From assembly GCA_934424575.1 (NCBI GenBank), contig CAKRXU010000001.1:140330-204329 (forward strand): 64,000 nucleotides of DNA, read 5' to 3'. The notes below the pieces were generated by a model. The model saw only the letters and a list, made by a program, of their open reading frames with translations. It ran no database searches and was not told the DNA's origin. The stretch comes from an uncultured Blautia sp. Lineage in GTDB: Bacteria; Bacillota; Clostridia; Lachnospirales; Lachnospiraceae. A program made the position numbers and the translations under genes. Below, piece after piece: positions 44,336 to 52,961 of this stretch. Each line of letters begins with the position of its first letter. The first letter of the stretch is position 1.

Positions 44336-44755
44336 CTAGTTTTGTTTATGAAATATCCCCACGATCTTGATTCCCGTTCCTGGAAACAGAAGTGGAGCAA
44401 TTCCCGCTACAAAATGGAAGCACGGTGCAACGATCGCTGCGATCACCCACAGGATCATCATCATGAAACGCTGTGAATAGCTGGCTTTGAGTTTCATCCT
44501 TGCAGTTCCCTCGTCTGCTGCCGAAGCTGCCTTCTGGACAGCCAGCCCCATGAGGAAAAAGTTCAGGACTGCGATCAGCCCGCCTCCGATGCCTCCCAGA
44601 AATACGGTATAGTCTAACGGCACTTTGTCCGGCATTGCAAAATGAAGCACTGCAAAAAGGATCCACATCAGGATCAGACCTGCTGCCGTGATCACGATGA
44701 CTCGCTTTGTTTCCTTCTTTACTGCCGGCTGCACATTATCCAGTATACTGCTCAT
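44336..44755 (-). CDS. atpI: ATP synthase subunit I
   Basis: A 139-aa membrane protein of the AtpI type with four hydrophobic segments (~22-45, 55-75, 95-115, 118-132), thought to help assemble the c ring and, in sodium types, handle cations. The ATG at 44755 is chosen over a TTG further upstream (44794). Sequence conservation in this family is low; position in the operon carries much of the call. Confidence 0.8.
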   Translation of the reverse strand: MSSILDNVQPAVKKETKRVIVITAAGLILMWILFAVLHFAMPDKVPLDYTVFLGGIGGGLIAVLNFFLMGLAVQKAASAADEGTARMKLKASYSQRFMMMILWVIAAIVAPCFHFVAGIAPLLFPGTGIKIVGIFHKQN

Positions 44756-44802
44756 ATCTTCGCTACCATTCCTTTCATTTATTCTGTCCGTCAAATTGAT
44801 GT

Positions 44803-45072
44803 TTATGAATGTCTGTTAAAATATATTTTATTTTTTTTGTGTTTTTTCTTTTGTTGCTTATTTACTGAAAGATAAAACTTATATGCCACGGTTGCTGAAC
44901 CGCCCATCCCAAAGAAAAATCCCGGAATGTAGATCCACCCTCCTACACCTGTTCTGGAAATAATGAACCAGCAGAGTGCCAGGCACAAAAGAAGCGGTGT
45001 GATAAATGACAGCCCCAGTTGCGACAGCATCGTGACATTACGCATGATCTCTGACCATTGCTTCAATGACAT
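44803..45072 (-). CDS. atpZ: AtpZ/AtpI-family small membrane protein
   Basis: An 89-aa protein with two spans (~15-37, 45-67) and a basic Lys-rich tail. It fits the ATPase_gene1 (AtpZ) family found first in many Firmicute atp operons; AtpZ and AtpI are proposed to form a cation channel or c-ring assembly factor. RBS AAAAGGAGA before the ATG; 47 nt before atpI. Confidence 0.78.
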   Translation of the reverse strand: MSLKQWSEIMRNVTMLSQLGLSFITPLLLCLALCWFIISRTGVGGWIYIPGFFFGMGGSATVAYKFYLSVNKQQKKKHKKNKIYFNRHS

Positions 45073-45121
45073 TCTCCTTTTTTACTAATAATTTTTCGCA
45101 TTTTCTTCTGCGCATAGTCAA

Positions 45122-45150
45122 ATTTTACCACATTAATCCAGAAATCTCAA
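45122..45150 (-). promoter_or_regulatory. Promoter of the atp operon
   Basis: TTGAGA (45145-45150) and TAAAAT (45122-45127), 17-nt spacer, minus strand, ~50 nt before the first gene. Confidence 0.65.
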
Positions 45151-45240
45151 TGCATTTGTACAATTTATTCAAATAATTTTGTCACCCTCACAAAGTTTTT
45201 GTCAGTATTATATCATGCTCGTCTTTTTACTGTCATTAGA

Positions 45241-45282
45241 CGAAAAAGAGGTTTTGTCCCAAAATAGAACAAAACCTCTTTT
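45241..45282 (-). terminator. Terminator after the GH42 gene
   Basis: AAAAGAGGTTTTGT / ACAAAACCTCTTTT, 14-bp stem ~20 nt past the GH42 stop, followed by T residues on the minus strand. Confidence 0.9.
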
Positions 45283-45301
45283 ATGTAATATATTACATGG
45301 C

Positions 45302-47278
45302 TCACCCCTTCACGATGCAGACATCCCACGGTTTCAAAACTGCCTGCCCAAGAACTACCTCAAACGTCTCTGGGACTTTGACAATTTGTTCTTCCCAGGA
45401 ATAATTCAGATAAAATCGAATTTTTTCACCATTTTCGTTAATGCCTTCACGGACAATCACCGGAAACCTCTCCTGTGCTGTAGCATTTACGCCGGACTGA
45501 GCCAAAATCTTCATCAGTAGCTGCTGTAGATAACTTTCTTCAAACATGCAGCCGATATACCATGCAGTACCCTTTTCATAGGAATGATGTGTAACTGCGG
45601 CATATTTTTTCCAGTTTGGATGATTGTATGCGGAAATGACCTCCGCACCATCCGGGATCAGAAGTTCCATAAAGGTTTCTGCCTCCGGTTCGCCATCATC
45701 AAAACCTGTCAGAGTAACCTTCTCCGGGAAGGTGAACTGCTGATAGTACATGCCAAAAACTTCGCTCAGAATATGTGGCTGTCTGTCAGAATATACTTTC
45801 ACATTCTCATTGGCAAATGCAGTCTTGAACGTCGCGACCAGCGTGCCACCCTGTGCGGTGTAATCTTTCAGACGTGTGAGGATTTTTTCATCTGCAGTGT
45901 ACATGGCCGGAAGGATGATCGCCTGATATCTCTCAATATCTTCGCTCTCCTCCCAGATAATATCACACTCGATGTTTCCCTTATAAAGTGCGTCATAGAT
46001 CCAGCGGACAACATCATTGTAGCCGATTCCATCATTTCCCGCTGCAGTTGCTTCAATTCCAAACCATTTAAGCGCGGTCAGTGCTTCATTGCTCACCATG
46101 ATCGCTGCTTTGTTATTTTTCTTAAATCCTGACAGAACAGGAGAAAGTTTTTTGAATTCATTTCCTATCACACAGGCCTCACGGTACACAGCATTTTCTT
46201 CCATGTCGTGGCTCAGAAGCCCTCTCCAGTATGTCTCAAAAGAGTTGTGGATTGAATGCCAGTGCCAGTACATCACGCCAAGTGCACCGGATGCCAGATG
46301 GCTGTATGCCTGCAGTCGGAGCTGCCCGTCATACGGTGTCCAGCCCGGATAGCCCTGTGCTTCTGTTTCCAGCACCAGATAGTTGTCATTTTTGAGACAG
46401 CGGATCAGATCACCACCAAATGCAATCTCTGCACCGGTCAGGTGATCCTGGGTCGGATGATAAATATCCGTTCCTGCCATAGTCAGATGTTTTGCACATT
46501 TAAAATGGTTTACATCCGGCTGCACACCGTAGGAATATCCTCTCCATTCAAAATCCAGATTGTGGGTGATAAACTGGTCTTCTCTCTTATATTCGGAAAC
46601 AATCGCTGCCTGCCAGCCCAGGAATTCTTCCACCAGACTTCTCTGGTATTTTTCAAACTCCGCCCCCAGACTTCCATTGATCGTACCACGCACATCCGGA
46701 AAATCTTCCCAGGCATTGATGCGATTGCTCCAGTAATCCAGACCGAATTCATGATTCATGGCATCCAAATCATTATGAAATTTCTCCCGGAGATATTTCA
46801 CGAAACCAAGCTGCACATTTTTGCCTGCAGTTCCATAATATTTCGTTTCATTATCAAGCTGGAAGCCAATCACACATTTTCGGTGTGCAGAAACTTCCAT
46901 CAGCTTGCGGATGACTCTTTCCGCATGATAACGATAGACCGGATGTGTGATGTCCATGATCTGTCTCGCACCATAGATCCCTCTGCCTTTGACCGTCTCT
47001 GCCAGCACATCCGGATATGCTTTCACCATCCAGGTCGGCACTGCATAGGTCGGAGTCCCTATGATAACGTTAATTTCCGCCTCTTCCATCGCATCCATTA
47101 CACGGATCACATGTGAAAAGTCAAAAACACCTTCCTGCGGTTCGCAGGTGCTCCATGTGGACTCTGCAATCCGAACCGTATTGATTCCGGCTTTTTTCAT
47201 CATGGCAACATCTTTCTCTAGCCGGTCATACGGCATATATTCATCGTAATATGCTGCCCCATAGAGTAACTCCCTCAT
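45302..47278 (-). CDS. Glycoside hydrolase family 42 beta-galactosidase
   Basis: A 658-aa intracellular enzyme that releases galactose from short beta-galactosides. The N-terminal TIM barrel has YGAAYYDEYMPYDRLEKD, TVRIAESTWSTCEPQEG, the acid/base Glu in GFQLDNETKYYG and the nucleophile Glu in YLVLETEAQG. Further parts are a trimerisation domain (~390-600) and a small C-terminal beta domain. No signal peptide. ATG 47278 (MRELLYG) has AGGGGGC upstream; an earlier ATG is less likely. Co-directional with the VOC gene 20 nt upstream. Confidence 0.93.
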   Translation of the reverse strand: MRELLYGAAYYDEYMPYDRLEKDVAMMKKAGINTVRIAESTWSTCEPQEGVFDFSHVIRVMDAMEEAEINVIIGTPTYAVPTWMVKAYPDVLAETVKGRGIYGARQIMDITHPVYRYHAERVIRKLMEVSAHRKCVIGFQLDNETKYYGTAGKNVQLGFVKYLREKFHNDLDAMNHEFGLDYWSNRINAWEDFPDVRGTINGSLGAEFEKYQRSLVEEFLGWQAAIVSEYKREDQFITHNLDFEWRGYSYGVQPDVNHFKCAKHLTMAGTDIYHPTQDHLTGAEIAFGGDLIRCLKNDNYLVLETEAQGYPGWTPYDGQLRLQAYSHLASGALGVMYWHWHSIHNSFETYWRGLLSHDMEENAVYREACVIGNEFKKLSPVLSGFKKNNKAAIMVSNEALTALKWFGIEATAAGNDGIGYNDVVRWIYDALYKGNIECDIIWEESEDIERYQAIILPAMYTADEKILTRLKDYTAQGGTLVATFKTAFANENVKVYSDRQPHILSEVFGMYYQQFTFPEKVTLTGFDDGEPEAETFMELLIPDGAEVISAYNHPNWKKYAAVTHHSYEKGTAWYIGCMFEESYLQQLLMKILAQSGVNATAQERFPVIVREGINENGEKIRFYLNYSWEEQIVKVPETFEVVLGQAVLKPWDVCIVKG

Positions 47279-47298
47279 AATACAATGCCCCCTGTCAT

Positions 47299-47676
47299 TC
47301 ACTCATGTATTTCCAGCGGCAACCCATCCGGATCCTGGAAAAACGTCATCTTTTTACCTGTATAGTCATCTATTCGAACAGGCTCTGTGGCAATCCCTCT
47401 GGCATTTAATTCTTTCACCACTTCTTCTACACTATCTACCTTAAATGCGAGATGCCTGAGGCCAAGAGCTTCCGGATAATTTACTCTTGCAGGCGCATCT
47501 TTAATAATAAAAAGTTCTATCTCCTGTTCTCCACAGGCCAGATCAATTTTGTAGTCATCGCGCTCCCTGCGATAGTTCTCCCTAATCACATTAAATCCGA
47601 GAAGATCCACATAAAAATGCTTCGATTTCTTATAATCACTTCCAATAATGGCTATATGATGAATTAAACTGAACAT
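47299..47676 (-). CDS. VOC-superfamily (glyoxalase-like) metal protein
   Basis: A 125-aa protein of paired beta-alpha-beta-beta-beta units. LIHHIAIIGSDYKKSKHFYVDLLGF starts the fold (seen in parts), HLAFKVDSVEEVV the second half, and FFQDPDGLPLEIHE supplies the final metal-binding Glu. Likely metal ligands: His near 5, Glu in IELFII, His in LRHLAF, Glu at the end. Lyase, isomerase or resistance roles are all possible. GGAGGAAAAT before the ATG at 47676 decides the start. Confidence 0.85.
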   Translation of the reverse strand: MFSLIHHIAIIGSDYKKSKHFYVDLLGFNVIRENYRRERDDYKIDLACGEQEIELFIIKDAPARVNYPEALGLRHLAFKVDSVEEVVKELNARGIATEPVRIDDYTGKKMTFFQDPDGLPLEIHE

Positions 47677-47783
47677 ATTTTCCTCCATATTCTTCTGGCT
47701 TGATCAGAATACACTTCGCATCTGTCTACATCAATAATAAACTGCTTTATCCCTTCTATGCAACTCTTTTATTGTTACTGGTC

Positions 47784-47817
47784 AATCTTTATCTGTTACT
47801 CAAAGCTTATTGACTGC
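47784..47817. repeat. Left copy of a 34-bp direct repeat bounding the fibre-locus segment
   Basis: Exact match in the same orientation to 55423-55456, beginning AATCTTTATCTG and ending TATTGACTGC; flanking bases differ on both sides. The pair encloses ~7.6 kb. Confidence 0.9.
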
Positions 47818-47837
47818 ATCAAGTCACGACTGTTATT

Positions 47838-48080
47838 CTATCCTATCATCGAAAATGCCATAACCACAACTCCCAATATCACCAGGATCACTCCAGTCGC
47901 ACGGTTCAATGTCTTTGGAGTTGCTTTGTTGGCAATTCCCACTGCCATGTATGGATCCATTCCCAAAAAGGTAATCAACATAGGACTGATAACCGTTGCC
48001 GCACTCATACCGGCGAATCCGGTACCAAGACCAGCACCCATACCGGCAAAAAATGTAACAATAACTGTCACAAATGTCAT
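47838..48080 (-). pseudogene. TauE/SafE (TSUP) permease with internal deletion
   Basis: The 80-codon frame joins the N-terminal start of a TSUP permease (TFFAGMGAGLGTGFAGMSAA, then PYMAVGIA) directly to the family's C-terminal end (NRATGVILVILGVVVMAF). About 170-200 residues, most of the transporter, are missing between ANKA and TPKT. The frame stays open, but a working anion exporter is impossible. It lies just inside the left direct repeat. Confidence 0.65.
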
Positions 48081-48170
48081 GAACAGTACCTCAAAGTTTT
48101 CACGAAAAAAACACCGGTACAGTATGAGTATGACACTCACACTGCACCGGAAATTTCATCATGGGCTAAT

Positions 48171-48839
48171 TTATCCTGTTTCTTTTGGACTGGCAGCAGG
48201 GGTGATTTCCTCTGCCCGGCGGCAGAACACCGCCACGCGCGTCCTGCCGCCCTTGGTGCAGGTATAGAGCACAAGGTCATAGCTGCTGTTCAGGACAGTA
48301 TCCACTGCATCCGGACCAAGCGTTTCCAGCTTCTCAACAAAATAAGTGTTTACAATGCCCTCCATGTCCGTAAAGATAACGGTATCGCCCTTGGACAGCT
48401 CCTTCAGCCGACCAAAATGGTTATCATAGTTATGTGCCACGATCACCAAATCATCTGTACGGGATGAGCCGGACTGGCGGCAGGGTGATATCTTAAGGCG
48501 CTTATAGTCCCACTCTGCCATCACCGGCAGCTTCAGCTCTAACGTAAGGAGCTCCAGATAGCCCACATACCCATAGCCATCCAGCATGACCACAGGCAGC
48601 TCAGGGTCAAGCTGCACCACTGTGGACACAGCTGCCGTGTCCTCCGGCTTTTTTGGTGCTTCTGTCACAGGAGTCTTTGACCTTTGCACCGGTATTGCCG
48701 CCTCAACCTCTGCCAGCAGGCTCTCGGCTTCCTGCCCGGCATACGCATCCTCACGGCGGTTATGCATAAGCAGGAGCAGTGCACACAGTATCAGCACTGC
48801 ACCTGCTGCCACCATGGCAATGCCTGTTCTTTTAGCCAT
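48171..48839 (-). CDS. Sortase
   Basis: A 222-aa membrane-anchored transpeptidase. N-terminal anchor helix (~5-25), then a Glu/Lys/Thr/Pro linker, then the sortase barrel. Catalytic His in DLVIVAHNYDNHFG, catalytic Cys in LVLYTCTKGGRTRVAV and the Arg six residues later are all there. Class assignment is uncertain. Its ATG overlaps the stop of the gene with the sorting signal by 8 nt, so that protein is its likely client. Confidence 0.92.
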   Translation of the reverse strand: MAKRTGIAMVAAGAVLILCALLLLMHNRREDAYAGQEAESLLAEVEAAIPVQRSKTPVTEAPKKPEDTAAVSTVVQLDPELPVVMLDGYGYVGYLELLTLELKLPVMAEWDYKRLKISPCRQSGSSRTDDLVIVAHNYDNHFGRLKELSKGDTVIFTDMEGIVNTYFVEKLETLGPDAVDTVLNSSYDLVLYTCTKGGRTRVAVFCRRAEEITPAASPKETG

Positions 48840-49608
48840 TATTCTTCTTTTTTTTCTTCACCAATATTGCCCCACCGAGAATAACAAGGGCAAGTCCGGC
48901 GCCTCCCAGCACCCAGATCGGCCAGTTAAGCTGACCGGTCTGGATCAGGTTACGGATGTTGGTGGTGATGCTGTTATTGTTATTGGATTGGTTTGTGTTG
49001 TCATCAGGCCAGACCCTGCTGACGGAGCCCTGGCTCTCATTCTCTTTATATGCTTCTACAGTAAAAACCCAGTCCACTGCACGACTGGCAAACTTATTGT
49101 CCAGTTCAATGGGGAGGCTCAGCTCCACCTTCAGCGTGGCAGTTTCGCCGGTACGAAATTTTCCCAGAAACTTATTGTCCTTCAAGCCATCCAACTGATC
49201 GGGGGAAGCGTCATAAATCAGCTCCGTGCCGTTCCAGACCTTCATGGAGACTTTGGAAAGAAACTCTGATGTGGAAGCGGCCGTCTCCATTTTTACATCC
49301 CTGGGACTTAGGGAATCTGCTTCTCCGTCATGGACTTCGGCTCTCATGTAAAGCTTCACAAAGTCGCAGTCCGTAGCGGAATTGATAAATGTGATGGTTT
49401 CTGCCACAGTATCCCCTGGCATAACGTCCTTGAAGTTTCCAAAAAGACCGGTCTCTGTATGCTCGCTGCCGTGCCGGAAGTCAAAGCCCTTTGAAAAGCC
49501 CTTAAACGTAATAATGGAAGCAGAGGCTGCAAATACTGTGGATGCAAGACTCATAAGTATAAGCAGCATCAGAAACAGTGAACCTGACACTTTATATGAC
49601 TTTTTCAT
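48832..49608 (-). CDS. Secreted surface protein with variant sorting signal
   Basis: A 258-aa exported protein: signal peptide (~1-28, ending VFAAS), a beta-rich body resembling the camelysin/TasA-type domain (FKDVMPGDTVAETITFIN), a Ser/Asn-rich linker (~208-222), then a wall-sorting tail: IQTGQLNWPI, a hydrophobic helix and KKKKK. IQTG replaces the usual LPxTG, so a dedicated sortase is implied, and one follows directly. Probably the wall anchor of the fibre. Confidence 0.8.
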   Translation of the reverse strand: MKKSYKVSGSLFLMLLILMSLASTVFAASASIITFKGFSKGFDFRHGSEHTETGLFGNFKDVMPGDTVAETITFINSATDCDFVKLYMRAEVHDGEADSLSPRDVKMETAASTSEFLSKVSMKVWNGTELIYDASPDQLDGLKDNKFLGKFRTGETATLKVELSLPIELDNKFASRAVDWVFTVEAYKENESQGSVSRVWPDDNTNQSNNNNSITTNIRNLIQTGQLNWPIWVLGGAGLALVILGGAILVKKKKKNNG

Positions 49609-49620
49609 ATCGCCGCCCCC

Positions 49621-50193
49621 TTAATTCACGCTTAGCCTGCCATTGCTGATGGTTACATCCCAGGCCTCTCGCACAGCCTTTTCGGGAACACTCTGAATGG
49701 AGTCTGCCAGAACTTCGGCAGAAAGGGTATACTGCGGTCCAGCCGGATATGAAGCCGTACAGGTCAAAAGACTGCCCTCCGTTGAAGCACCGGGAGCAAC
49801 CGGGACAGGATAATAGAAGAAGCCATCACTCCCCTTTATCCAATTACCGTTGGGATTTTCCGTCACCGTATAGCTATAATCTGCCGGGACGGAGGCGGCG
49901 ATGTTATTTTCCGAATCCAGCCAGTTTACAACGCAGACCGCCCGGATGTAGACCTCGATCGTGCCGGTGTTTTTAACCTGCACGTAGCCTGTTTCCGGGT
50001 TCTTCGTCACTTCGCAGGAAACGCTGGCGTATTCGAAGGTGTTTTCCACCGGATCAGTTTTTGTTATCAGGAACGCGGCAGTAGAGCCAACTGCCGTGCT
50101 GATAAGCAGGATGATGGCAATAAGCAGGACTGCCGCCCTGTTCATGCCAGCTCCTGATCTGCCGTCTTTTTCAGTTTGTGGACCCTGATACAT
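49621..50193 (-). CDS. Exported TasA-like/camelysin-like protein
   Basis: A 190-aa protein with an uncleaved or SipW-type signal region (~17-45, AVLLIAIILLISTAVG then STAAFLITKTDPVENTF) and a compact beta domain with NTGTIEVYIRAVCVVNW, the phrase 'NTG...yiRa' recurring in all relatives here. No sorting signal. ATG 50193 with AAAGGGGGC; the longer frame overlaps the upstream gene and is rejected. Confidence 0.72.
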   Translation of the reverse strand: MYQGPQTEKDGRSGAGMNRAAVLLIAIILLISTAVGSTAAFLITKTDPVENTFEYASVSCEVTKNPETGYVQVKNTGTIEVYIRAVCVVNWLDSENNIAASVPADYSYTVTENPNGNWIKGSDGFFYYPVPVAPGASTEGSLLTCTASYPAGPQYTLSAEVLADSIQSVPEKAVREAWDVTISNGRLSVN

Positions 50194-50210
50194 TACTGCC
50201 GCCCCCTTTC

Positions 50211-51329
50211 TTAATTGCCAAAGGTAATCCTGTTGTATGCATTGCCACTTAGCCACTGGTGGCTGCTGCGATTGTCTGTGAAGCAGACCGTGCTGCTTTT
50301 TGAAGATTGCAGGGTAACACTCTGGGAATTACTGCCTGCTGTGTGCTGCCAGGCAGTCACTTCCGTGACAGTGTAGGTACCGCTCTTCAGTCCCTTGATG
50401 GTCACAGGACTGCTGCCGTTGATCACAATGCGCTTGCTGTATCCATCTGGACCGGTCACGTCAAAAATGCTGCTTTGCCCCTCGTCCATGTTTTGCTTTG
50501 TGATGATCAGGTCAGCAGTATCGCTCTCAAACCTGGCATAATAGGTTGCGGTCTCGTAGCCCATGACAGGGGAATCTGCTGTGCCATAGTTTTTGGTCTT
50601 TTCCGGGATCAGCCTGTTATCGCTGACCCAGCCTGCCTCAACAGGCCAGATGCAGCCTTCATCCATGTACCAGCCCACAAACCGGAAGCCCTCCGCGGCG
50701 GTGGGTACAGAGCCGATGGCCATATCACTGTCACCGTTAAGGTACAGATTACCATCACTGATAAGGTACAGATCAGCATCACCGGAAGCTCCCGGGTTTT
50801 CATCTGCAAAACCAGTCTCCGCGCTGCTGACAGGCAGCCGCAGCAATTCCTTTTCATTGTCCAGGGTGCCGCAATTTTCCGGTCCGACTATCTGATACTT
50901 GATTTCTGCATCTTCACCCTGCCAGGTCTGCTCCACATACAGTGGACAATCCTTTTGATGTTCTTCACCTTCGGCAGGACTGGGATTGCAGGTGCAGATC
51001 CTGTCTTCCTCTGCCAGGACTCCCGGCGCGGCATACAACAGACTGGCTTCTGCGTAAAAGTCGCTCTCTATATCACAGGTGAAGGCTGGCTCTTCCACTG
51101 GATTTTCCTCCGGCTCTTCCACTGGCTCTTCCACTGGTTCTTCTTCCGGCTCTTCTTCTATGGACACTTCCGGTGCAATGTACGGCTGACTGGCTTCTGC
51201 GTAAAAGCCACTCTCTGTATCGCAGGTAAAGGCTGACTCTTCTGCAAAGACAGCCAGTGTGCCTGGCTGCACTATGCCAACCAGCAGCGTAAGGCTGAGC
51301 AGCAGCAGGATCACTTTTTTGTTCTTCAT
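50211..51329 (-). CDS. Secreted Glu/Pro-rich surface protein with SpaA-like domain
   Basis: A 372-aa exported protein: signal peptide (1-~28), two copies of an AFTCDxESxFYAEAS unit (~34 and ~83) separated by an acidic EEP/VEEP repeat stretch, a middle region with an InlB-like GFRFVGWYMDEGC motif (~215), and a C-terminal SpaA/prealbumin-like domain (~270-350, DLIITKQNMDEGQSSIF, then GLKSGTYTVTEV). No LPxTG is seen. Likely a structural or adhesive part of the fibre. The repeats suggest recombination-driven length change. Confidence 0.75.
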   Translation of the reverse strand: MKNKKVILLLLSLTLLVGIVQPGTLAVFAEESAFTCDTESGFYAEASQPYIAPEVSIEEEPEEEPVEEPVEEPEENPVEEPAFTCDIESDFYAEASLLYAAPGVLAEEDRICTCNPSPAEGEEHQKDCPLYVEQTWQGEDAEIKYQIVGPENCGTLDNEKELLRLPVSSAETGFADENPGASGDADLYLISDGNLYLNGDSDMAIGSVPTAAEGFRFVGWYMDEGCIWPVEAGWVSDNRLIPEKTKNYGTADSPVMGYETATYYARFESDTADLIITKQNMDEGQSSIFDVTGPDGYSKRIVINGSSPVTIKGLKSGTYTVTEVTAWQHTAGSNSQSVTLQSSKSSTVCFTDNRSSHQWLSGNAYNRITFGN

Positions 51330-51344
51330 ATGCTCTCATCCTCC

Positions 51345-51899
51345 TTACTCTTTTGGCCAACCCTGTGCGTCCATGACGGTTGCGCCATTGTTAGCGGTCT
51401 GTACGGCCTGTGCCAAAACATCCACTGTTGCCGCCGCGTCCTGGTACTCGTTCCCCATAGTCACATGAAAGGTCACGGCGGTAAAAATCGGCGCAGTGAC
51501 TTCTCCTGGCTTCAGTGCTTTGGTATAATAATAGTACTCGTCTTTTTCCGTCCAGTCAGAAGTATTATGCGTCACCTCCACCAGGGAGATATCGGGCGTA
51601 ATGTTCCTGGTCTTAAGCACAATGTTCTTTTCCACCTTCACCCGCACCCACGCTTCAGACGCACCGGTGTTTTTAATCTCTGCGATTTTTGTGACGGTGG
51701 TGTGGGGCATAACCCCGGTCAGTTCCTCAAAAGGCACGGTTTTCTCCTCGTCTGCCCATTCCTGCACCGCAATGACCACGCTGCCAGTAGTGATAACATT
51801 GTGTGCCGTATGCTCTGCGGTAAAGTACGCATGGGTTCCGGCAGCAAATATGGCAAGGCAGATGGCCAGTGTTGACAAAATTAAAAGTTTTCGCTTCAT
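51345..51899 (-). CDS. SipW-type exported protein, TasA/camelysin-like
   Basis: A 184-aa protein with a SipW-dependent type signal region (LLILSTLAICLAIFAAGTHA then YFTAEHTAHNVITTGSV). The domain that follows has KNTGASEAWVRVKVEKN. The AYFT...N..TTG.V pattern directly after the hydrophobic core is the hallmark of TasA/CalY-class fibre proteins. ATG 51899 follows GGGAGGAG; the earlier frame start is unsupported. Confidence 0.78.
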   Translation of the reverse strand: MKRKLLILSTLAICLAIFAAGTHAYFTAEHTAHNVITTGSVVIAVQEWADEEKTVPFEELTGVMPHTTVTKIAEIKNTGASEAWVRVKVEKNIVLKTRNITPDISLVEVTHNTSDWTEKDEYYYYTKALKPGEVTAPIFTAVTFHVTMGNEYQDAAATVDVLAQAVQTANNGATVMDAQGWPKE

Positions 51900-52073
51900 T
51901 GTCCCTGCTCCTCCCAAGCTAATATGAGAAAAATCCTCCCTCAGATTGAGCCGATGCTCCATGATTTTCAAACCATATGAGAACATCCGATAACTCGGGT
52001 GCTCTCATACGGCCTGCGCCCTAAAGGGTGCAGACCATGGAGATATTAGAAAATGGTTGAAAAATCATTCCCT

Positions 52074-52901
52074 CTATATCTGTGCATCAAAAGCAGCCCA
52101 GGCTGCGGCAGCATCTGCAAAGCCCTCGGCCTGAATGGCATCTGCCTGAACCAGAACCTTCAGGGTCATTCCAGTTCCGTTAGGGCCTTTAATTATTGCT
52201 CCTGCATCGATGGCTTTCTGGATATCTGCGCTGTCAGCCTTCTTATCAATGCCGATGTTATTCCAGACATTCCACTCTGTCATGGCACCGGCTTCCAGTG
52301 GCTCATTACGGATGAAGGTGTAAACATCATACTTCAGGCCCTTTTCATCGGTATAGCCTCCTATGTTAATGACAGGATAACCTGCACCATCGGTGCCTTT
52401 CTGGAACTCGCCGGATTTTACAGCAGTGCCGCACCACACATTGGTGATTACACCGCCCGCCCTCACGTCAACGTACTCCCCGTCGGCATCAGTGGGAATC
52501 ATCACACGGATACGAATGTAAGCATCGTTTTTACCGGTGTTGACCACATATGGGCACTTGGCAACGCTGCGGCCGGGAACCATGTTTTTACCACGATCGC
52601 CGATGTAGTCAGTGTACTTCGCAGCATCTGCCTTGATTTCTTCATCAGTGAAAGCCAGGTGGCCATCCGTAACATACTTCATACCGCTGGCGATCGCGGT
52701 CGGATCCGGGATAGAAGTATCACTGGAGCCTTCATTACCTTCGCGGTGAAACTTGGACTCAATCAGATCGATCTTCACATTTCCTACAGTAAACGTATTG
52801 GTGGCTTCTTTGGTATCAGTGAAGTACGCCATAGATGCGCCAACGATGGCGATTGCCACAAGGGCGATGCACAGGAAGATTGCGGTTAGTTTCTTTTTCA
52901 T
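52074..52901 (-). CDS. TasA-like fibre subunit, duplicate copy 2
   Basis: A 275-aa exported protein: N-terminal KKKLTAIFLCIALVAIAIVG, then ASMAYFTDTKEATNTFTVGN, a signal region nearly identical to the upstream gene. Body with VNTGKNDAYIRIRVMIPTD and a C-terminal half with ALEAG-type GAMTEWNVWNNIGID. Fits the TasA/camelysin superfamily. RBS AAAGGAG, leader sequence identical to its neighbour, so it arose by tandem duplication and diverged in the middle. A 174-bp gap with a CTGC-CCCT/AGGG-GCAG hairpin (near 52011-52031) follows. Confidence 0.82.
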   Translation of the reverse strand: MKKKLTAIFLCIALVAIAIVGASMAYFTDTKEATNTFTVGNVKIDLIESKFHREGNEGSSDTSIPDPTAIASGMKYVTDGHLAFTDEEIKADAAKYTDYIGDRGKNMVPGRSVAKCPYVVNTGKNDAYIRIRVMIPTDADGEYVDVRAGGVITNVWCGTAVKSGEFQKGTDGAGYPVINIGGYTDEKGLKYDVYTFIRNEPLEAGAMTEWNVWNNIGIDKKADSADIQKAIDAGAIIKGPNGTGMTLKVLVQADAIQAEGFADAAAAWAAFDAQI

Positions 52902-52961
52902 GTTTGTTTGCTCCTTTCATGTTGTATGATATAAGTGTCAAAAGGTAATAACTACTGTTTG

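Noticed and set aside
46256..47116. 286-codon plus-strand frame opposite GH42
   Set aside because: Shadow of the GH42 catalytic domain, which has all active-site motifs.
50307..51236. 309-codon plus-strand frame opposite the SpaA-like gene
   Set aside because: Overlaps a secreted protein with a proper signal peptide and operon context; the plus frame has no domain or start site.
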